From Typha latifolia (Eukaryota; Streptophyta; Magnoliopsida; Poales; Typhaceae): 64,000 nt of DNA. The notes under the pieces were generated by a model. That model was not told the DNA's origin and did not search any database. It was given only the letters and a program-made list of their open reading frames with translations. Both the position numbers and the translations under genes were made by a program. The stretch covers positions 8,062,501 to 8,126,500 of the forward strand of contig CM034104.1 in NCBI GenBank assembly GCA_019914945.1, written 5' to 3'. Shown here in pieces: positions 1-10,819 of this stretch (positions within the stretch are counted from its first letter, which is position 1; each line of letters opens with the position of its first letter).

Positions 1-522
1 CGACATTCTAGTATCAGTCTGGATCGTGCATTCCTTCTTCATGCAATGTTATCTGGAGTCTCTGTTGATTTGGCTGCGGTGATCTATGATTCGATTCTCA
101 CAGCTGCACAGAAAGAAGCATCTCTTGAGGGGTTACCGTTTGGCATCTTTATTACGAATTTGTGCACTCAGAGTGGGGTGCGTGTGGATGCTTTGGAAAC
201 TTCCGTTACTTCGCACAAACCGTTGGATCGGATTACTCTTAAGCGGAGTCAAGCTCACGACCAGTCGTCTCCTTTCAAGCCATCCTCTTCTGCCGCTGGT
301 CGCTCATCGCACCCTGACAGTTCTGATGATAGCTCTGACGGTGACGCATCTCACTCTGAGGGGGAGTTACCACAGTACTCTAATCGTTTCGATCAGCTTA
401 GTACTCAAGTGCGGGATCTCCATTCGGTAGTGACTGATTTACGAGCTGAGCAAGCTCGTCAGGGGACTGTACTTGACTCTGTGTTGACGATTCTTCAGCG
501 TCAATTTCCTCCGAGTTCCTAG
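1..522 (+). CDS. S1 ORF2 C-terminal part: putative plant transposon protein domain plus coiled coil (partial)
   Basis: The reading frame is open from base 1 to a TAG at 520-522, so the 5' part lies outside the window. It matches ORF2 of copy S5 (62520-63053) almost residue for residue. The first ~50 residues (RAFLLHAMLSG, VIYDSIL, then GLPFGIFLTNLC-type sequence ending in QSGV) resemble the C-terminal half of the plant 'putative plant transposon protein' domain. A Ser/Asp-rich acidic stretch follows, then a heptad-like tail (FDQLSTQVRDLHSVVTDLRA) likely to form a coiled coil. It sits between pol and the 3' LTR, where Sireviruses carry an extra ORF. I see no signal peptide or membrane span, so an envelope role is not supported. 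The function is unknown. Unlike the S5 copy, which has a stop in the acidic region, this part is undamaged. Confidence 0.7.
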   Translation, partial: RHSSISLDRAFLLHAMLSGVSVDLAAVIYDSILTAAQKEASLEGLPFGIFITNLCTQSGVRVDALETSVTSHKPLDRITLKRSQAHDQSSPFKPSSSAAGRSSHPDSSDDSSDGDASHSEGELPQYSNRFDQLSTQVRDLHSVVTDLRAEQARQGTVLDSVLTILQRQFPPSS

Positions 523-532
523 TCTTTGGCAT

Positions 533-880
533 TTGTGGCAAAAAGGGGGAGAGTGTCTAGGTGTCTAGGTGTGTAGGGGGGAGTATGGTAATAGGGGGAG
601 TTTATTAGAGTCTTTCTGTCTTTCTAATCTTGCTTATAACTTTGCTTGGAGAAATTGTGAACTTTGTCTGTTTTAGTACTTTTGAACTTATGCTCCATTG
701 ATAACTTGTGTTTGGATTGTTTATTCATTTCAAGTTACTTTCACTTGATCTTGGATTGGTATATGTTTATTTGCAGGGATTGACGTGCAAAATATTCTAG
801 ACTTGTTGATTGCTCAATTTGAAGTCTTTGTAATAACTTGTAACCTAGGTGTTTTGTCACAAATTGCCAAAGGGGGAGAT
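533..880 (+). promoter_or_regulatory. S1 3' UTR with several polypurine tracts; priming tract at 869-879
   Basis: Purine runs of the AAAAAGGGGGAGAG type occur at about 540-553, 574-584 and 593-600. A final AAAGGGGGAGA (869-879) lies directly against the LTR start at 881. The last is the expected plus-strand primer. Repeated polypurine motifs in the 3' UTR are a known Sirevirus hallmark. The same arrangement recurs at 63074-63158 and 63441-63451, and on the minus strand at 42374-42478 and just above 42107. Confidence 0.75.
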
Positions 881-1773
881 TGTTAAGTTTTTATTTGTTG
901 GCAATTGTGTACAAAATATTCTAAGTGTATTTTTTCATGTATATGAGCTTTACACAAGTCTAGAATATCTCTAGTTTGAATAATTACAAGATTATTAGAG
1001 AAAAGCCGTCGAGTTCACACCGCGTTCACAAACGCGTTCGAACGCGGGTACTGCGTTCACACAGACAGATAGCCGCATTCACAAACGCGTTCGAATGCAA
1101 CCTGAAGAATTCATGTTGTCGCGTTCGAACGCACTCGGGCCCGTTCGAACGCACCTGAGTTCAAGTCATGCCGTTCGAACGCACCCGTGCCGTGTTCGAA
1201 CGCACCAACAAAGTTTGATAAAATTGGACTTTTGTGAGTACGGATAAGACTTGGATTTGTGAGTACGGATAAGACTTGGATTTGGCTATATCTTGGAGAT
1301 CATATATAAGGATTGTGATGCCCTATCTCTAGGGTGGTTGAAGAAGCATTATTGAAGGAGACTTTTTGATGCTACATCGGTTCTTCAACTGACAAGGTTC
1401 CACTCATCTACAAAAGTTAATATTTCGTCTTAAGGGCTATCTAGACGAAAAATCAATCTCGAGGGTTACTGAGATTGGACTTCAATCACGAGAAGCGGTG
1501 AATCGTGGGTTCTAGCGAGCAAGACTGAGAGGAACAAAGTCGTTTGGATCGACGGGTTGTTTTGTGAGTCAGTCTTGTAACTGCTACTATTCTAGTGATT
1601 GATTTTGATCCGAGTTTGGATCCGTGGTTTTTTCCCGTTTGGGTTTTTCCATGTTAAAATCTTGGTGTTTATCTCTGCTTTCGTTTTTAATATTTCTTCC
1701 AATTTTTACTTAAGTGAACGAGCGAGATCATTGCCTAGTGTTTAGATACATACGTGTGTCTAGGGATTTTTTC
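881..1773 (+). repeat. S1 3' LTR (Sirevirus-like), 893 bp
   Basis: It begins TGTTAAGTTTTT next to the polypurine tract and ends TTTTTTCA. It is collinear with the S5 5' LTR (55119-56300), including the distal block with TTGTGAGTCAGTCTTG and TCGTTTTTAATATTTC. The internal CpG-rich 53-bp array has only about two units (1024-1100). It is followed directly by G1 sequence (CTATCATTGGTATC), so S1 inserted within the last bases of a G1 5' LTR. The 5' flank with the matching target duplication is outside the window. Confidence 0.9.
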
Positions 1774-3043
1774 ACTATCATTGGTATCATAGCCAAGCGA
1801 ACCTCGAACCTCCATTAATGGTGGAGACAAGGAAGATGGCATCATCAAGGAGATCAATGGAGAGCACATCGATAAGGGAAGACTGAATCTACGAAAACCC
1901 TAATCGAGAGGCCGATTCCATTAGGGCAGCCACGGTAGGACCGAGTCAACCAACATCCATGGGTGTGAACATGGGCTTGGCGGATGAAGTTAGGGGCATA
2001 TCCCAAACATTGCTGCATCGGGTGGACGCAATGTAGAATGATCATAATACCTTGAAAGAATATGTCATTAACTGATTAGCTTCGTCATCTCCTCGACGAA
2101 GATCGATGCCTCAAGAAGGACCAGCGGTGAGACCACGCCGAACTGATACCCCATAGGTCCAGGTACGACATGCTAATGTTAATGATCATCTTTTAACTAT
2201 TCCTACACATCATCCCCTACCTCCGATACACAACCCGAGGCCGACAGTGGTGGAACCCGAGAGGCGGGCGACACCGGTGCGCTTCATCAATGAAGAAGAT
2301 TGGCACTTAGATGATGATGTTGATCCATTCGAAGATAGTGATGGACGTGCTCGAGGATTCAGAGAAGAATAGCAACAAGCATAGTAGTTCAGACTTGAAA
2401 CAAGGATCTTTCGCAAGCCCGACAATACTATCCGGGGGAGAATCGCATGCTTGGAGTTTCTAAAATTCTATGGCAGTGATCCGACGGATTGGGTATTTCA
2501 AGTAGATCAATACTTTGATTGTCAAGGGACAGCGGAGAACGCAAAGGTACCAATGGCAAGCTTTCACCTCCAAGGAACGACATTGCATTGGTATCGATCA
2601 GCCATTCAAGGTGGAGGATTTACCGATTGGGCAGACTTTTGTAGGAGGATTACAAGCAAATTTGGGTCAGCGGCGTATAAAGATTTTGCTGCCACCTTAA
2701 GCAAGATGGTTGAGAGGATAACCGTATTGGAGTACAAACAGAATTTGAAAGAGTTAGTAGTCGTTGCGAGTCACCTTGGCCCGAACTGACATTGATGAGC
2801 ATCTTTATTTTAGGATTGCAGGAGGAGATTCAGGCAAATACTACTAACCTGGGCAGGTCCGAAGGCAGCGATTGCTAGTACTAGGGCACGACCACCCTTG
2901 AAACCCTCTTTCGATGTTAAAGGAGGCATAAGACCCCCCCTATTCGAACTCTCACACCTGCCCAGGTGGAGGAGCGAAGGCCCTTTGCTTTCGATGCGAT
3001 AAACATTTCATCCCTGATCATCGGTGTTCCAAACCGATCGGGT
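1774..3043 (+). mobile_element. G1 gypsy fragment: PBS and gag, truncated
   Basis: The LTR end CTATCA is followed by the PBS TGGTATCATAGC (1782-1793), complementary to initiator-Met tRNA with one change. A leader and gag then match 26620-29150. The fragment breaks at about 3043 in the zinc-knuckle region and continues into a T-family scrap. Only about 1.3 kb of the original element remains. Confidence 0.85.
1818..2962 (+). pseudogene. G1 gag pseudogene (Retrotrans_gag)
   Basis: The start ATG at 1818 (MVETRKMASS) follows the PBS. The N-terminal part holds several in-frame stops. From 2451 to 2789 the same frame is open and carries the capsid-like core FYGSDPTDWVFQVDQYF, then LHWYRSAI, then WADFCRRITSKFGSAAYKDF. 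This is the retrotransposon gag domain, which forms the cytoplasmic particle. After 2789 stops and a frame change follow. The zinc knuckle near 2966-3035 has lost its first Cys to an internal deletion. Copy 28213-28995 is the better preserved relative. Non-functional. Confidence 0.85.
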
Positions 3044-3128
3044 GCCACGAGGCCGGCCACATTGTGGCCGGCTACGTCGTGCCATGCAAATTTATTTAAT
3101 TATTTATTCATTATTTATTTTATTTTAT
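3044..3128. repeat. Scrap of T-family LTR end with GC-rich inverted repeat
   Basis: GCCACGAGGCCGGCCACA and GTGTGGCCGG-like arms ending in CGTCGTGCC match the inverted repeat near the T LTR termini at 21561-21600 and 53127-53166. An AT-rich tail follows, as in those copies. It directly abuts truncated G1 gag. Confidence 0.6.
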
Positions 3129-3204
3129 TTTTTTATGGGATAGATTACAATCATCATACTAGATAATGGTCTAGTATGATGATTGTAATCTATCCCATAA
3201 AAAA
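3129..3204. repeat. Perfect 35-bp inverted repeat with 6-nt loop
   Basis: Left arm 3129-3163 and right arm 3170-3204 are exact reverse complements. The arm contains ATGGGATAGATTACAATC and then ATCATACTAGA; the loop is TAATGG. The outermost six bases of the arms are T6 and A6. This could be a foldback element, an inverted-duplication scar or a transcribed hairpin. No coding frame uses it. Confidence 0.9.
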
Positions 3205-3210
3205 TATTGA

Positions 3211-3384
3211 ACCAAGAACCAAGAACCAAGAACCACATAGAACCGATAATGAGAAAAAATATTGAGATAATAGTAGTCATTAGAGGAAGAACCAAGAACC
3301 ACATAGAACATGTGTTTCTTGGCTGGGATTTGAAGATGTGCAAAATGTCTAGTGAAGATCACATGGCTAAGAACCACATAGAAC
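3211..3384 (+). repeat. Short direct repeats: GAACCAA run and three copies of a 16-mer
   Basis: ACCAAGA units are repeated at 3211-3233. The 16-mer AAGAACCACATAGAAC occurs exactly at 3228-3243, 3294-3309 and 3369-3384, spaced 66 and 75 bp. No family is recognised. Confidence 0.8.
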
Positions 3385-3642
3385 ATGGCATATGCTATCT
3401 CACACATGTTTATCGACTAACATGACTTAGTTGGGTGATTTTCATTGGACATTTTACATATGAAGAAAAATACTTACAAATATGTTGCATAAAGAGTACA
3501 GTATATTTTCACTCTTTCTACATTGAAATGAGGAGTCAAGCTGATTTGCAACACCTCCAAAATTTTGTTCAGCTGTAAAAAATGACTAATTTTGTAGATG
3601 TGCAAGTCAACCTTATGGATAGAGTACTTACAATATTACTAG

Positions 3643-3731
3643 CTCTTCTTCTTCTTCTTCTTCATCATCATCATCTTCTTCTTCTTCTTCTTCTTCTTCT
3701 TCTTCTTCTTCTTTCTTTTCTCTTTTTTTTT
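3643..3731 (+). repeat. (CTT)n/(CAT)n pyrimidine microsatellite
   Basis: About 90 bases of CTT repeats, interrupted by ATCATCATCATC and ending in a T-run. Confidence 0.95.
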
Positions 3732-5215
3732 GTAGTTGTTTGCGAATATAATTAGCTATTTATAAAAGATTCCAGCCAATATCTGATTTGACAGTAAAAT
3801 TAATATCATCAGCCAACTAACTTGTATACAAAGTTCATGAATTAAGGCGTTTATCTTGATAGTTGTTTAAATATTAATAAATATTTACTATAATGCCATA
3901 ATAACAAAAATAGTGCGTGATTTAATTATGAAACTAGATGTAATAATAATGAATGTACTATGTGAATTGAGGCATCTCTTCGGTGACGTCACCTCCACTC
4001 TCCAGAAATCCCCACGCCTCCTCATAGTATCCCTAATAGGATCATCATATCTATTTCATACTGAAACTTTTGATATGCACAAAGATCGTCAATGAGTATC
4101 CCTAAATATATGTGCGAAGTAGCGTCTTTATGATAATTCTTCATCATCACATGGTAGTTTTAAATATAATCATTCATCACTACATGGTTGCAAGACTATT
4201 AATCGGTCTCATTCAGGTGTCTCCTTCATTCCCAAGAGATCCCCACATTCTCTTCTTATTTCAAATTGATTTTCTTTCTACTATTGGATGGATATTGCCA
4301 ACATTAGTTGGAATTAAAATGCAACTCTTCTCAAAGACCGTGTATATCTCGTTGAATTTTCTTCAAGGGCACAGATGTGGGATGCTATCATAAAGGGCTG
4401 CTATCCAGCGATTAGAGGCTCCTACATCTTAAAGCCTTGATATCTTTAGAGTGGTAATGCAGTGAAATCTGAACTGCAACACTGCGTTTGGATCCTTCTT
4501 ACAAATGTTTCTTGTTTTGTTGCAATGAGAGATCAATTAGGGAAACAGTTAGCCCTTTTGGCTGTGCGGAAGTCTTCAACTCTACTGTATTATGGAGTAG
4601 AAATCCATCATACATCAGTGCAATTATATCTTGTTCATCTGTCCAAGATATTCCTGAGGAGAGCATCCTTTGGTGGGTTTATGTTTTCTATTGACGTAAT
4701 CATTCAAGGATGGGTTAAGAGCTCTATAAAGCCTAAACTTCCCTAATCGGATGATGTCACTACTAATTGGTCTCTTTGGAGAAAGGAGGCCTACGAAAAT
4801 TACAAACATTTCAATTTTGCCAAGGATAATGCCTTGTTGGTTGTGCAAGAGAAGTTTGAAGCAGAGCAGGTATTTCTACTTCCCCTCAGGTAGCATGGGG
4901 CCAAATCCCATCGCCTTCACTAACCATATTTTCTAATCCAATAATTGTAGGAGTTCATGTCGGAGTTTCTGCATGGGATCGAGTTGCCCAAGGGTATAGC
5001 AGCTACATAGAGAGTGGGAATCTCTAGCATGGCATGGCCCGATTTTAGAAGAGATAACTATTGAATCGTTTCCTATTTTGGCGAATTCAGTTATGGAAGG
5101 TGTGGCCCTTCTATCCGAGGACTATTCTTTGGATATTACTCTTGTTCAGACTAGACATAATGTACTACCTTGGCTTAATATTATAGGTCCCATTAATGGA
5201 CCATATGTTTAATGT
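3732..5215. other. Unassigned degenerate sequence
   Basis: AT-rich with only short open stretches (such as 4112-4393 and 4462-4746), none with a motif I recognise. Composition between about 4260 and 5180 is more balanced than its surroundings, so it may be a decayed coding fragment. I cannot name it. Confidence 0.4.
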
Positions 5216-5760
5216 GATTCCTCTTCTCTTTATAAATTATATACTTATATTATTCATTAAAAATATAAATATAGAGTACCTTGTTATCGCAAATATAATA
5301 ACAACTTTCATTAATGATATATTAAAAACTTTCAAAACTATATTAATAATTTTTAAACTATATTAATAACTATCGCAAATATAATAACAACTTTCGCAAA
5401 TATATAAATAACTTTCGTAATTATATAACAACGTTCACAAATATAATAATAACTTGCCTTAAAATGGCTAGTTATATAACATATTTCACAAATATAATAA
5501 CAACTTCTTAGTTATATATTAACGTTCGCAAATATAATAACAATGTTCACAAATATATAAACAAATTTCGTAGTTATACAACAACGTTTGTAAATATAGT
5601 AACAACTTGCCTTAAAATGCCTAGTTATATAAACAACTTTCCTTGTATAACAATGTTAGCAAATATAACAACTTTTATTAATGATATATTAATAACTTTT
5701 GGAACTATATTAATAATTTTCAAAACTATATTAACAATTGTAGCAAATATTCGCTGCAGA
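5216..5760. repeat. AT-rich degenerate tandem repeat
   Basis: Variants of the ~20-bp motif CAACTTTCGCAAATATAATA recur through the whole stretch. A longer repetition is visible: AACTTGCCTTAAAATGGCTAG at about 5451 and a one-base variant at about 5604, roughly 153 bp apart. The A+T content is very high and no coding potential is seen. Confidence 0.7.
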
Positions 5761-6304
5761 ATTCACAAACTTCACTATTACTATTTAGATAGGGTCAAAT
5801 AAGAATCATGGAGAGAGATTCTTAATTAATCTTTTAGTACTAGCAGCACCCTAGAAATCTCGTCCCTAGTAATTGAAATGCACGTGAAAGCTTTAAGTCT
5901 GCACATCATCTGGTTGGAAATCAAATGCTTGCCCTTTATGGATATAGTCAAATATAATATTACAAATATCACACAATCAGCCCTATAGAAAAATGAAATA
6001 TGAATTAGTTACAAATTCAAGAATAACTTACATCATATTTACTAAATGAACTTACGAATCAGCCTATTTCGGGCAATTGGCTTTGAATAGCTTCCAGTCC
6101 CTCATACGATTTCCTTCCTTCCTTCAACACCTCTCCAACCAATATACTATATATTTGCAATGCAAAAGTATGTAGCTATCTGTTGACCCATCCCATCTAC
6201 ATATATAATTGAGTTATTCAGATATCTCACTACAAACACTTAAGTAATTGATGTTGTGTAAAAAAATATTCATCATTTTCTTTGCAGCCTGTAAATATCT
6301 AGGG
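5761..6304. other. No recognisable feature
   Basis: AT-rich sequence between the tandem repeat and T1. I find no open frame of note or family match. If T1 is a 3' LTR on either strand, part of this could be its flank. Confidence 0.4.
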
Positions 6305-8480
6305 TGTAACATCCCCGCCCGGCACGTGCGGCTCACGTGATAGAACGGGCGAGGCCCGTCACGCATAGATATAGTAATGTCGCTATATAATCATGCCGTC
6401 ATCAAATAATACCTCTTAACATATCCATGCTCACATAATCCAACACCAAATAAATCGTACTATCAACCAAAAAAACTTGTTAGCATATGAATATTCAAGT
6501 CCACAATAATATCCACTAGACCACTGCATAATCTGACAGGACCCACACAGGCCACGACAAACTATCAAGATACAACTAGAATCACTAATACATTAGTACA
6601 CTATAATCTAATATGTATTATACAAATCATCGTTTGATATAATAAAGTATAAATATCAAATAATGGCACAACTCAATATCTAGTTAAACTATCTTCTATA
6701 CCATCTCACGTCTATAGCTCACCTCATCCTCGCTTTAAAATATCTCCTCAAGATATCTCAAGTTGCTATCACGTACCACATATCTGAGGGGGATAGAAAA
6801 GAAATAAAGAGAGTTATGAGCAAAAAGCTCAGTGAATAGACCTTACCCCGAATTAGTGATGCCAAACAAATAGTAAATCATGTACTTGATGATATAAATT
6901 AGAAAGAGTATCATATCATGAATGAGTATATGAACGTTCCTCAATAATACATAATTGAAAAGTAGATAATATGTTATAACTGATAAAAGTATATAATCCT
7001 CAATAATAAATAAATAGATCACAATGTCATACTATCATTAAAACTCTCTTTCAAATATGACACATGATGCATGCCGACAATGACCATGCTATTGTACCAA
7101 ATACAACCATATATGATGTATATTGACCACTTGATAATCAAGTAATCAAATGATAATATAATCATATGTATTTTTCAACATCTCAGTCATCAATGTCAGC
7201 TCTATATGTTATCATCATACTAGACCATTATGCATAGTCAATACCTGGTACCCGGTCTCAACATCATGTTTGAAGGCTCAGAAAATACTCTGCCATCCAC
7301 AAAGAGTATCTCAAATATAACCATACCCTGCCACCCGTTAGGGTATCAACATCTATCCAGACCGGGCACCCTTCTAGCCGATAGAAACCTTGTGAGGATA
7401 ACTCGCCACATATGCCATGGTGAACGGTATATGTCTGAATGTTTACTGCACACACAGACTAACGACCTTGGACGTAAGGCCACAGGATCGCAAGTATGTC
7501 GAGCAATCAATCATCTACCAAGTGCGTCCTAACCTTCGCACCAACTCGGGTATCCTCACACTTTCTATCAACTATCCTATTAATCACATTTTATGCTGTC
7601 ATTCTAAATGACAGATCATATGCATATATCTAGTACGATAACAAGTCAATGCATAATAGAAATTTAGGTGGAACAGGAATTAAGAGAAAAATGATGCAAT
7701 GTAGCCTCAAACCATTTAGTAACACATGCATACCCATGCTAATCTATCTCATGCATACTCATGCTACAAATCAACTAGACATAAAATTATAATAATATAG
7801 TTATCTCCAATCATCTCTATATATCACCAACATACTCATATCACAGATAAGTCTAATCAAATGCATGATAAAATATACTCGACTAAAATTATTTCTAGAT
7901 AAGGTCATATAATCATGCTAGAGGCCAAAACATGTATATACATAATTATATAATATATCCTAATTCAAGAAAGGTGTCTAGGGGATAAGACTACTCACCC
8001 TTGATCAAAAGACGCAAACTATGTATCCCTCACATCCGCCAATCAACCGAGTGACAACTCGTCGCTAGCAAGGTCTATGGGGGGTCTCAAATAAGGGGTT
8101 CGAGATCTGAAAATATTTAAGTAGTATGAAGTTAGTCGTTTATCTAATTAGAATTAATTCAAATAAAATATAAATATTTATTAGGTTCAGAATCACTTAT
8201 TTTTATTTTTGATTACATAACTAGATCTACATTATAGATACGATTCAAACACTATAATTATACTATTATCATAAAATGCTAGTTATAACATAAAGAGAAA
8301 GGTTTGTTTCTTTTTATTTAAAAATATTCTAAATATATAATTATAAAGTAAAAGCTAAATAATATAAATAAGATATAACTATAGAAAAGATCTATTTTAT
8401 AATAAATTTTATAATTCTTACTCTATCTTGATTAATAAGAAATTATATAGCATTTATTTAATTATGCAAATGAAGATAGG
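6305..8480 (-). repeat. T1: long LTR of T family, truncated
   Basis: It begins TGTAACATCCCCGCCCGG with the CACGTG-containing GC-rich end, then shares blocks with T2 and T3 in the same order: GGCTCAGTGAATAGACC-like sequence, GATGCATGCCGAC, the pair ATACCCTGCCACCCG/GGGTATCAACATC, and GATAAGACTACTCACC. Orientation is inferred from T5, where a polypurine tract flanks the other end. It stops at 8480, where truncated S2 LTR starts, and the GA-rich half is missing. No protein is encoded. Confidence 0.75.
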
Positions 8481-9161
8481 GCATCACAATCCTTATATAT
8501 GATCTCCAAGATAGAGCCAAATCCAAGTCTTATCCGTACTCACGAAAGTCCAATTTTATCAAACTTCGTTGGTGCGTTCGAGCGCGGCTCGGGTGCGTTC
8601 GAACGGCATGACTTGAACTCAGGTGCGTTTGAACGGGCCCGAGTGCGTTCGAACGCGACAACTTGAATTCTTCAGGTTGCGTTCGAACGCGTTTGTGAAC
8701 GCAGCTCTCGGTCTGTGTGAACGCAGTATCCGCGTTCGAACGCGTTTGTGAACGCAGCTCTCGGTCTGTGTGAACGCAGTACCCGCGTTCGAACGCGTTT
8801 GTGAATGCGGCTCTCTATTTGTGTGAACATAGTACCCGCATTCGAACGCGTTTGTGAACGTCACTCTCTGTTTGTGTGAACGCAGTACCCGCGTTCGAAC
8901 GCATTTGTGAACGCGGCTCTCTGTCTGTGTGAACGCAGTACCCGCGTTCGAACGCGTTTGTGAATGTGGCTCTCTGTCTGTGTGAACGCAGATTCTGCGT
9001 TCGAACGCGTTTGTGAATGTGGTGTGAACTCGGCGGCTTTTCTCCAATAATCTTGCAATTATTCAAACCAGAGATATTCTAGACTTGTGTAAAGCTCATA
9101 TACATGAAAAAATACACTTAGAATATTTTGTACACAATTGCCAACAAATAAAAACCTAACA
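8481..9161 (-). repeat. S2 3' LTR (truncated) with seven-unit 53-bp array
   Basis: It reads on the minus strand from TGTTAGGTTTTTATTTG. It breaks off in AGATAGGGCATCACAATCC, about 300 bp before the LTR end. The array of GTTCGAAC-centred units has GTTTGTGAA (or ATTTGTGAA) at 8691, 8744, 8797, 8850, 8903, 8956 and 9009, an exact 53-bp period. Apparent open frames here are repeats read in all phases. Confidence 0.9.
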
Positions 9162-10063
9162 AAATTAATCTTGATTGATCATAATAATATGCATATGCAA
9201 ATTGAGCATAGATAACATGAAACATTCTTCTTAAATAAACTTTCCTATTTAAACAATGATACAACACAGTTGTCAAACCGACGTATTATTCAAATTTGCA
9301 CTTTTTGACTTATTCTCCATAAATAATAGAAATTTTTTCTGTAATTTTTTTATACATAAACCATATAGGTCCAATGATGGCTTTCACACATGAGTAGGTA
9401 GCCCTTTTCTTGTAGTACATATCAAATAATGTGCAAGAAGATATTCACATATATCAAAATATTTTTTATTTAATTTGAAAGCAATGTACTGAGTCAAATT
9501 GGACTCAAAATAAAATGGCTTTCACACTAACTCATTGTAGCCCTTTTCATTGATCTTTTATGAACACATTTGTGATGACTAAGCATGAGGTCAAACTGTG
9601 CAAATCAAAGGCAATAGTGAGCTATTTAAAAAAAATCATAATGTCATGCTCACTCAAGAATATACACACGTTATGAGTGCATTAAATTCAGTTTAATTAT
9701 CATAGAAGTCGAGAGAGTGAAGAAATCAGAAATGATACAATATACTACAAGATGACAAAATTGACTATAATAACTCATAATCAAGAGAAGAAACTTATTT
9801 TTATGTCAAGAGTATATTATTGAATCTAGGAGTGCATCAATTTTTTTATTTTTTTTATGACAAAAACTCTCGACAAATCTGAAACTAAAACCAAAGAGAA
9901 AATTTCAGAGTAAAAGAAAACCTAAAAAGAAACAAAAAGAAATAATAAAAAAAACACGCAAACCAAAACAAAAAAATAATCAATCCAAAGCACAAATCCC
10001 TAAAGAAGTACGAAGATACTCAAATCTCTGTAAATCCAAAGGTTTTGTAAATAGATCACCCAA
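9162..10063 (-). other. S2 3' untranslated region
   Basis: Non-coding and AT-rich. It matches the stretch downstream of pol in S3 (25531-26352), S4 and S5 (60488-61320), for example TTGATTGATCATAA and GCATGAGGTCAAACTGTGC. No open frame. Confidence 0.8.
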
Positions 10064-10483
10064 CTATTTCTCCGTCTCAACATGTTCTAGTGCTATTGTT
10101 TTGTCTTTAACTAACTCGCGTATAAAATGATGTCGGATATCAATATGTTTTGTACGCGAGTGTTGAACAAGATTTTTCGATATATTAATAACACTCATGT
10201 TGTCACAATAAAGCACCATAGTATCTGGTTCGATTACCTTGAGTCGTTGAAGTAGTCTAAGATTGCTTTTCTTGAGTTTAAACGACTCTAAGTATAGGTC
10301 ATTATATGCCTTTTGAATTTCAGATTCATCTTCCTCAGTTGGTAACATATCCTGATCAGATGTATTATCAGTATCAACAACATAATCAATATTAAGTAGA
10401 GAAGAGGCAAAAGCTACAAAGTTTTCTTCGTTTTTTCCAGAATCATCATCAGATTTATTTGAGTCATCCCAAGTAACTTTCAT
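10064..10483 (-). pseudogene. S2 in-frame fusion of Gag C-terminal region with RNase H tail
   Basis: The 139 codons begin [16 protein letters not shown], the acidic linker after the CCHC knuckle, run through the helical region [19 protein letters not shown], and at KVIEP switch to [15 protein letters not shown] and [11 protein letters not shown], the last two motifs of the copia RNase H. In full copies these are ~900 residues apart. The junction lies at a short shared ATTGAAC-type sequence, so it is a simple internal deletion that kept the frame. A CAG-to-TAG change after VETEK ends it early. It carries only the last Asp residues of RNase H, so it is catalytically dead. Confidence 0.85.
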
Positions 10484-10819
10484 AGCTTTACCCTTCTTCT
10501 TAAGGCGATTAGGGCATTCTTGTCCTATGTGTCCAAAATCAGAACATTCAAAACATCGAACTTTATCCTCAAAATTCTTATTTTTCTATTTGACACTGTT
10601 GTTGCTCACACCTGTATTCGAACTCACAGTATTCTTTTTTTTCACAAAGGCTTTGCTTTTCTCAAGTTTTTCAGCATTCAACTTGTTTGACTTCTGAAAG
10701 AATTTATTAAACTTTTTGACGAACATGGCCAGCATCTCAACATCTAAATCACCTTCATCATCAAACTCCTCTATATTTTGTTCAACTGTGGATAGGGCAA
10801 TCCCTTTGGACTTCCTCTG
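10484..10819 (-). pseudogene. S2 gag 3' part with CCHC zinc knuckle (stops)
   Basis: The minus-strand translation shows [15 protein letters not shown] (CX2CX4HX4C) around 10520-10560, preceded by a Lys-rich linker. A TAG upstream of the knuckle (where S5 has CAA) and a TGA near 10818 interrupt the frame from 10820-11461. Confidence 0.75.

Noticed and set aside
2210..2425. Minus-strand frames opposite gag (also 28963-29655, 29127-29381 and 38220-38477)
   Set aside because: These are antisense shadows of gag, protease and RT with no motif of their own.
4112..4936. Host gene from several 60-95-codon frames
   Set aside because: Overlapping short frames in different phases, no recognised motif, no consistent codon pattern and no splice structure I can support.
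8619..9066. Repeat-containing frames with HKRVRTR or RSQTRSNAG units (also at 1000, 12000, 41700, 46700, 55200 and 63500)
   Set aside because: The 53-bp LTR array has a length not divisible by three and lacks stops, so all frames stay open. It is non-coding LTR.
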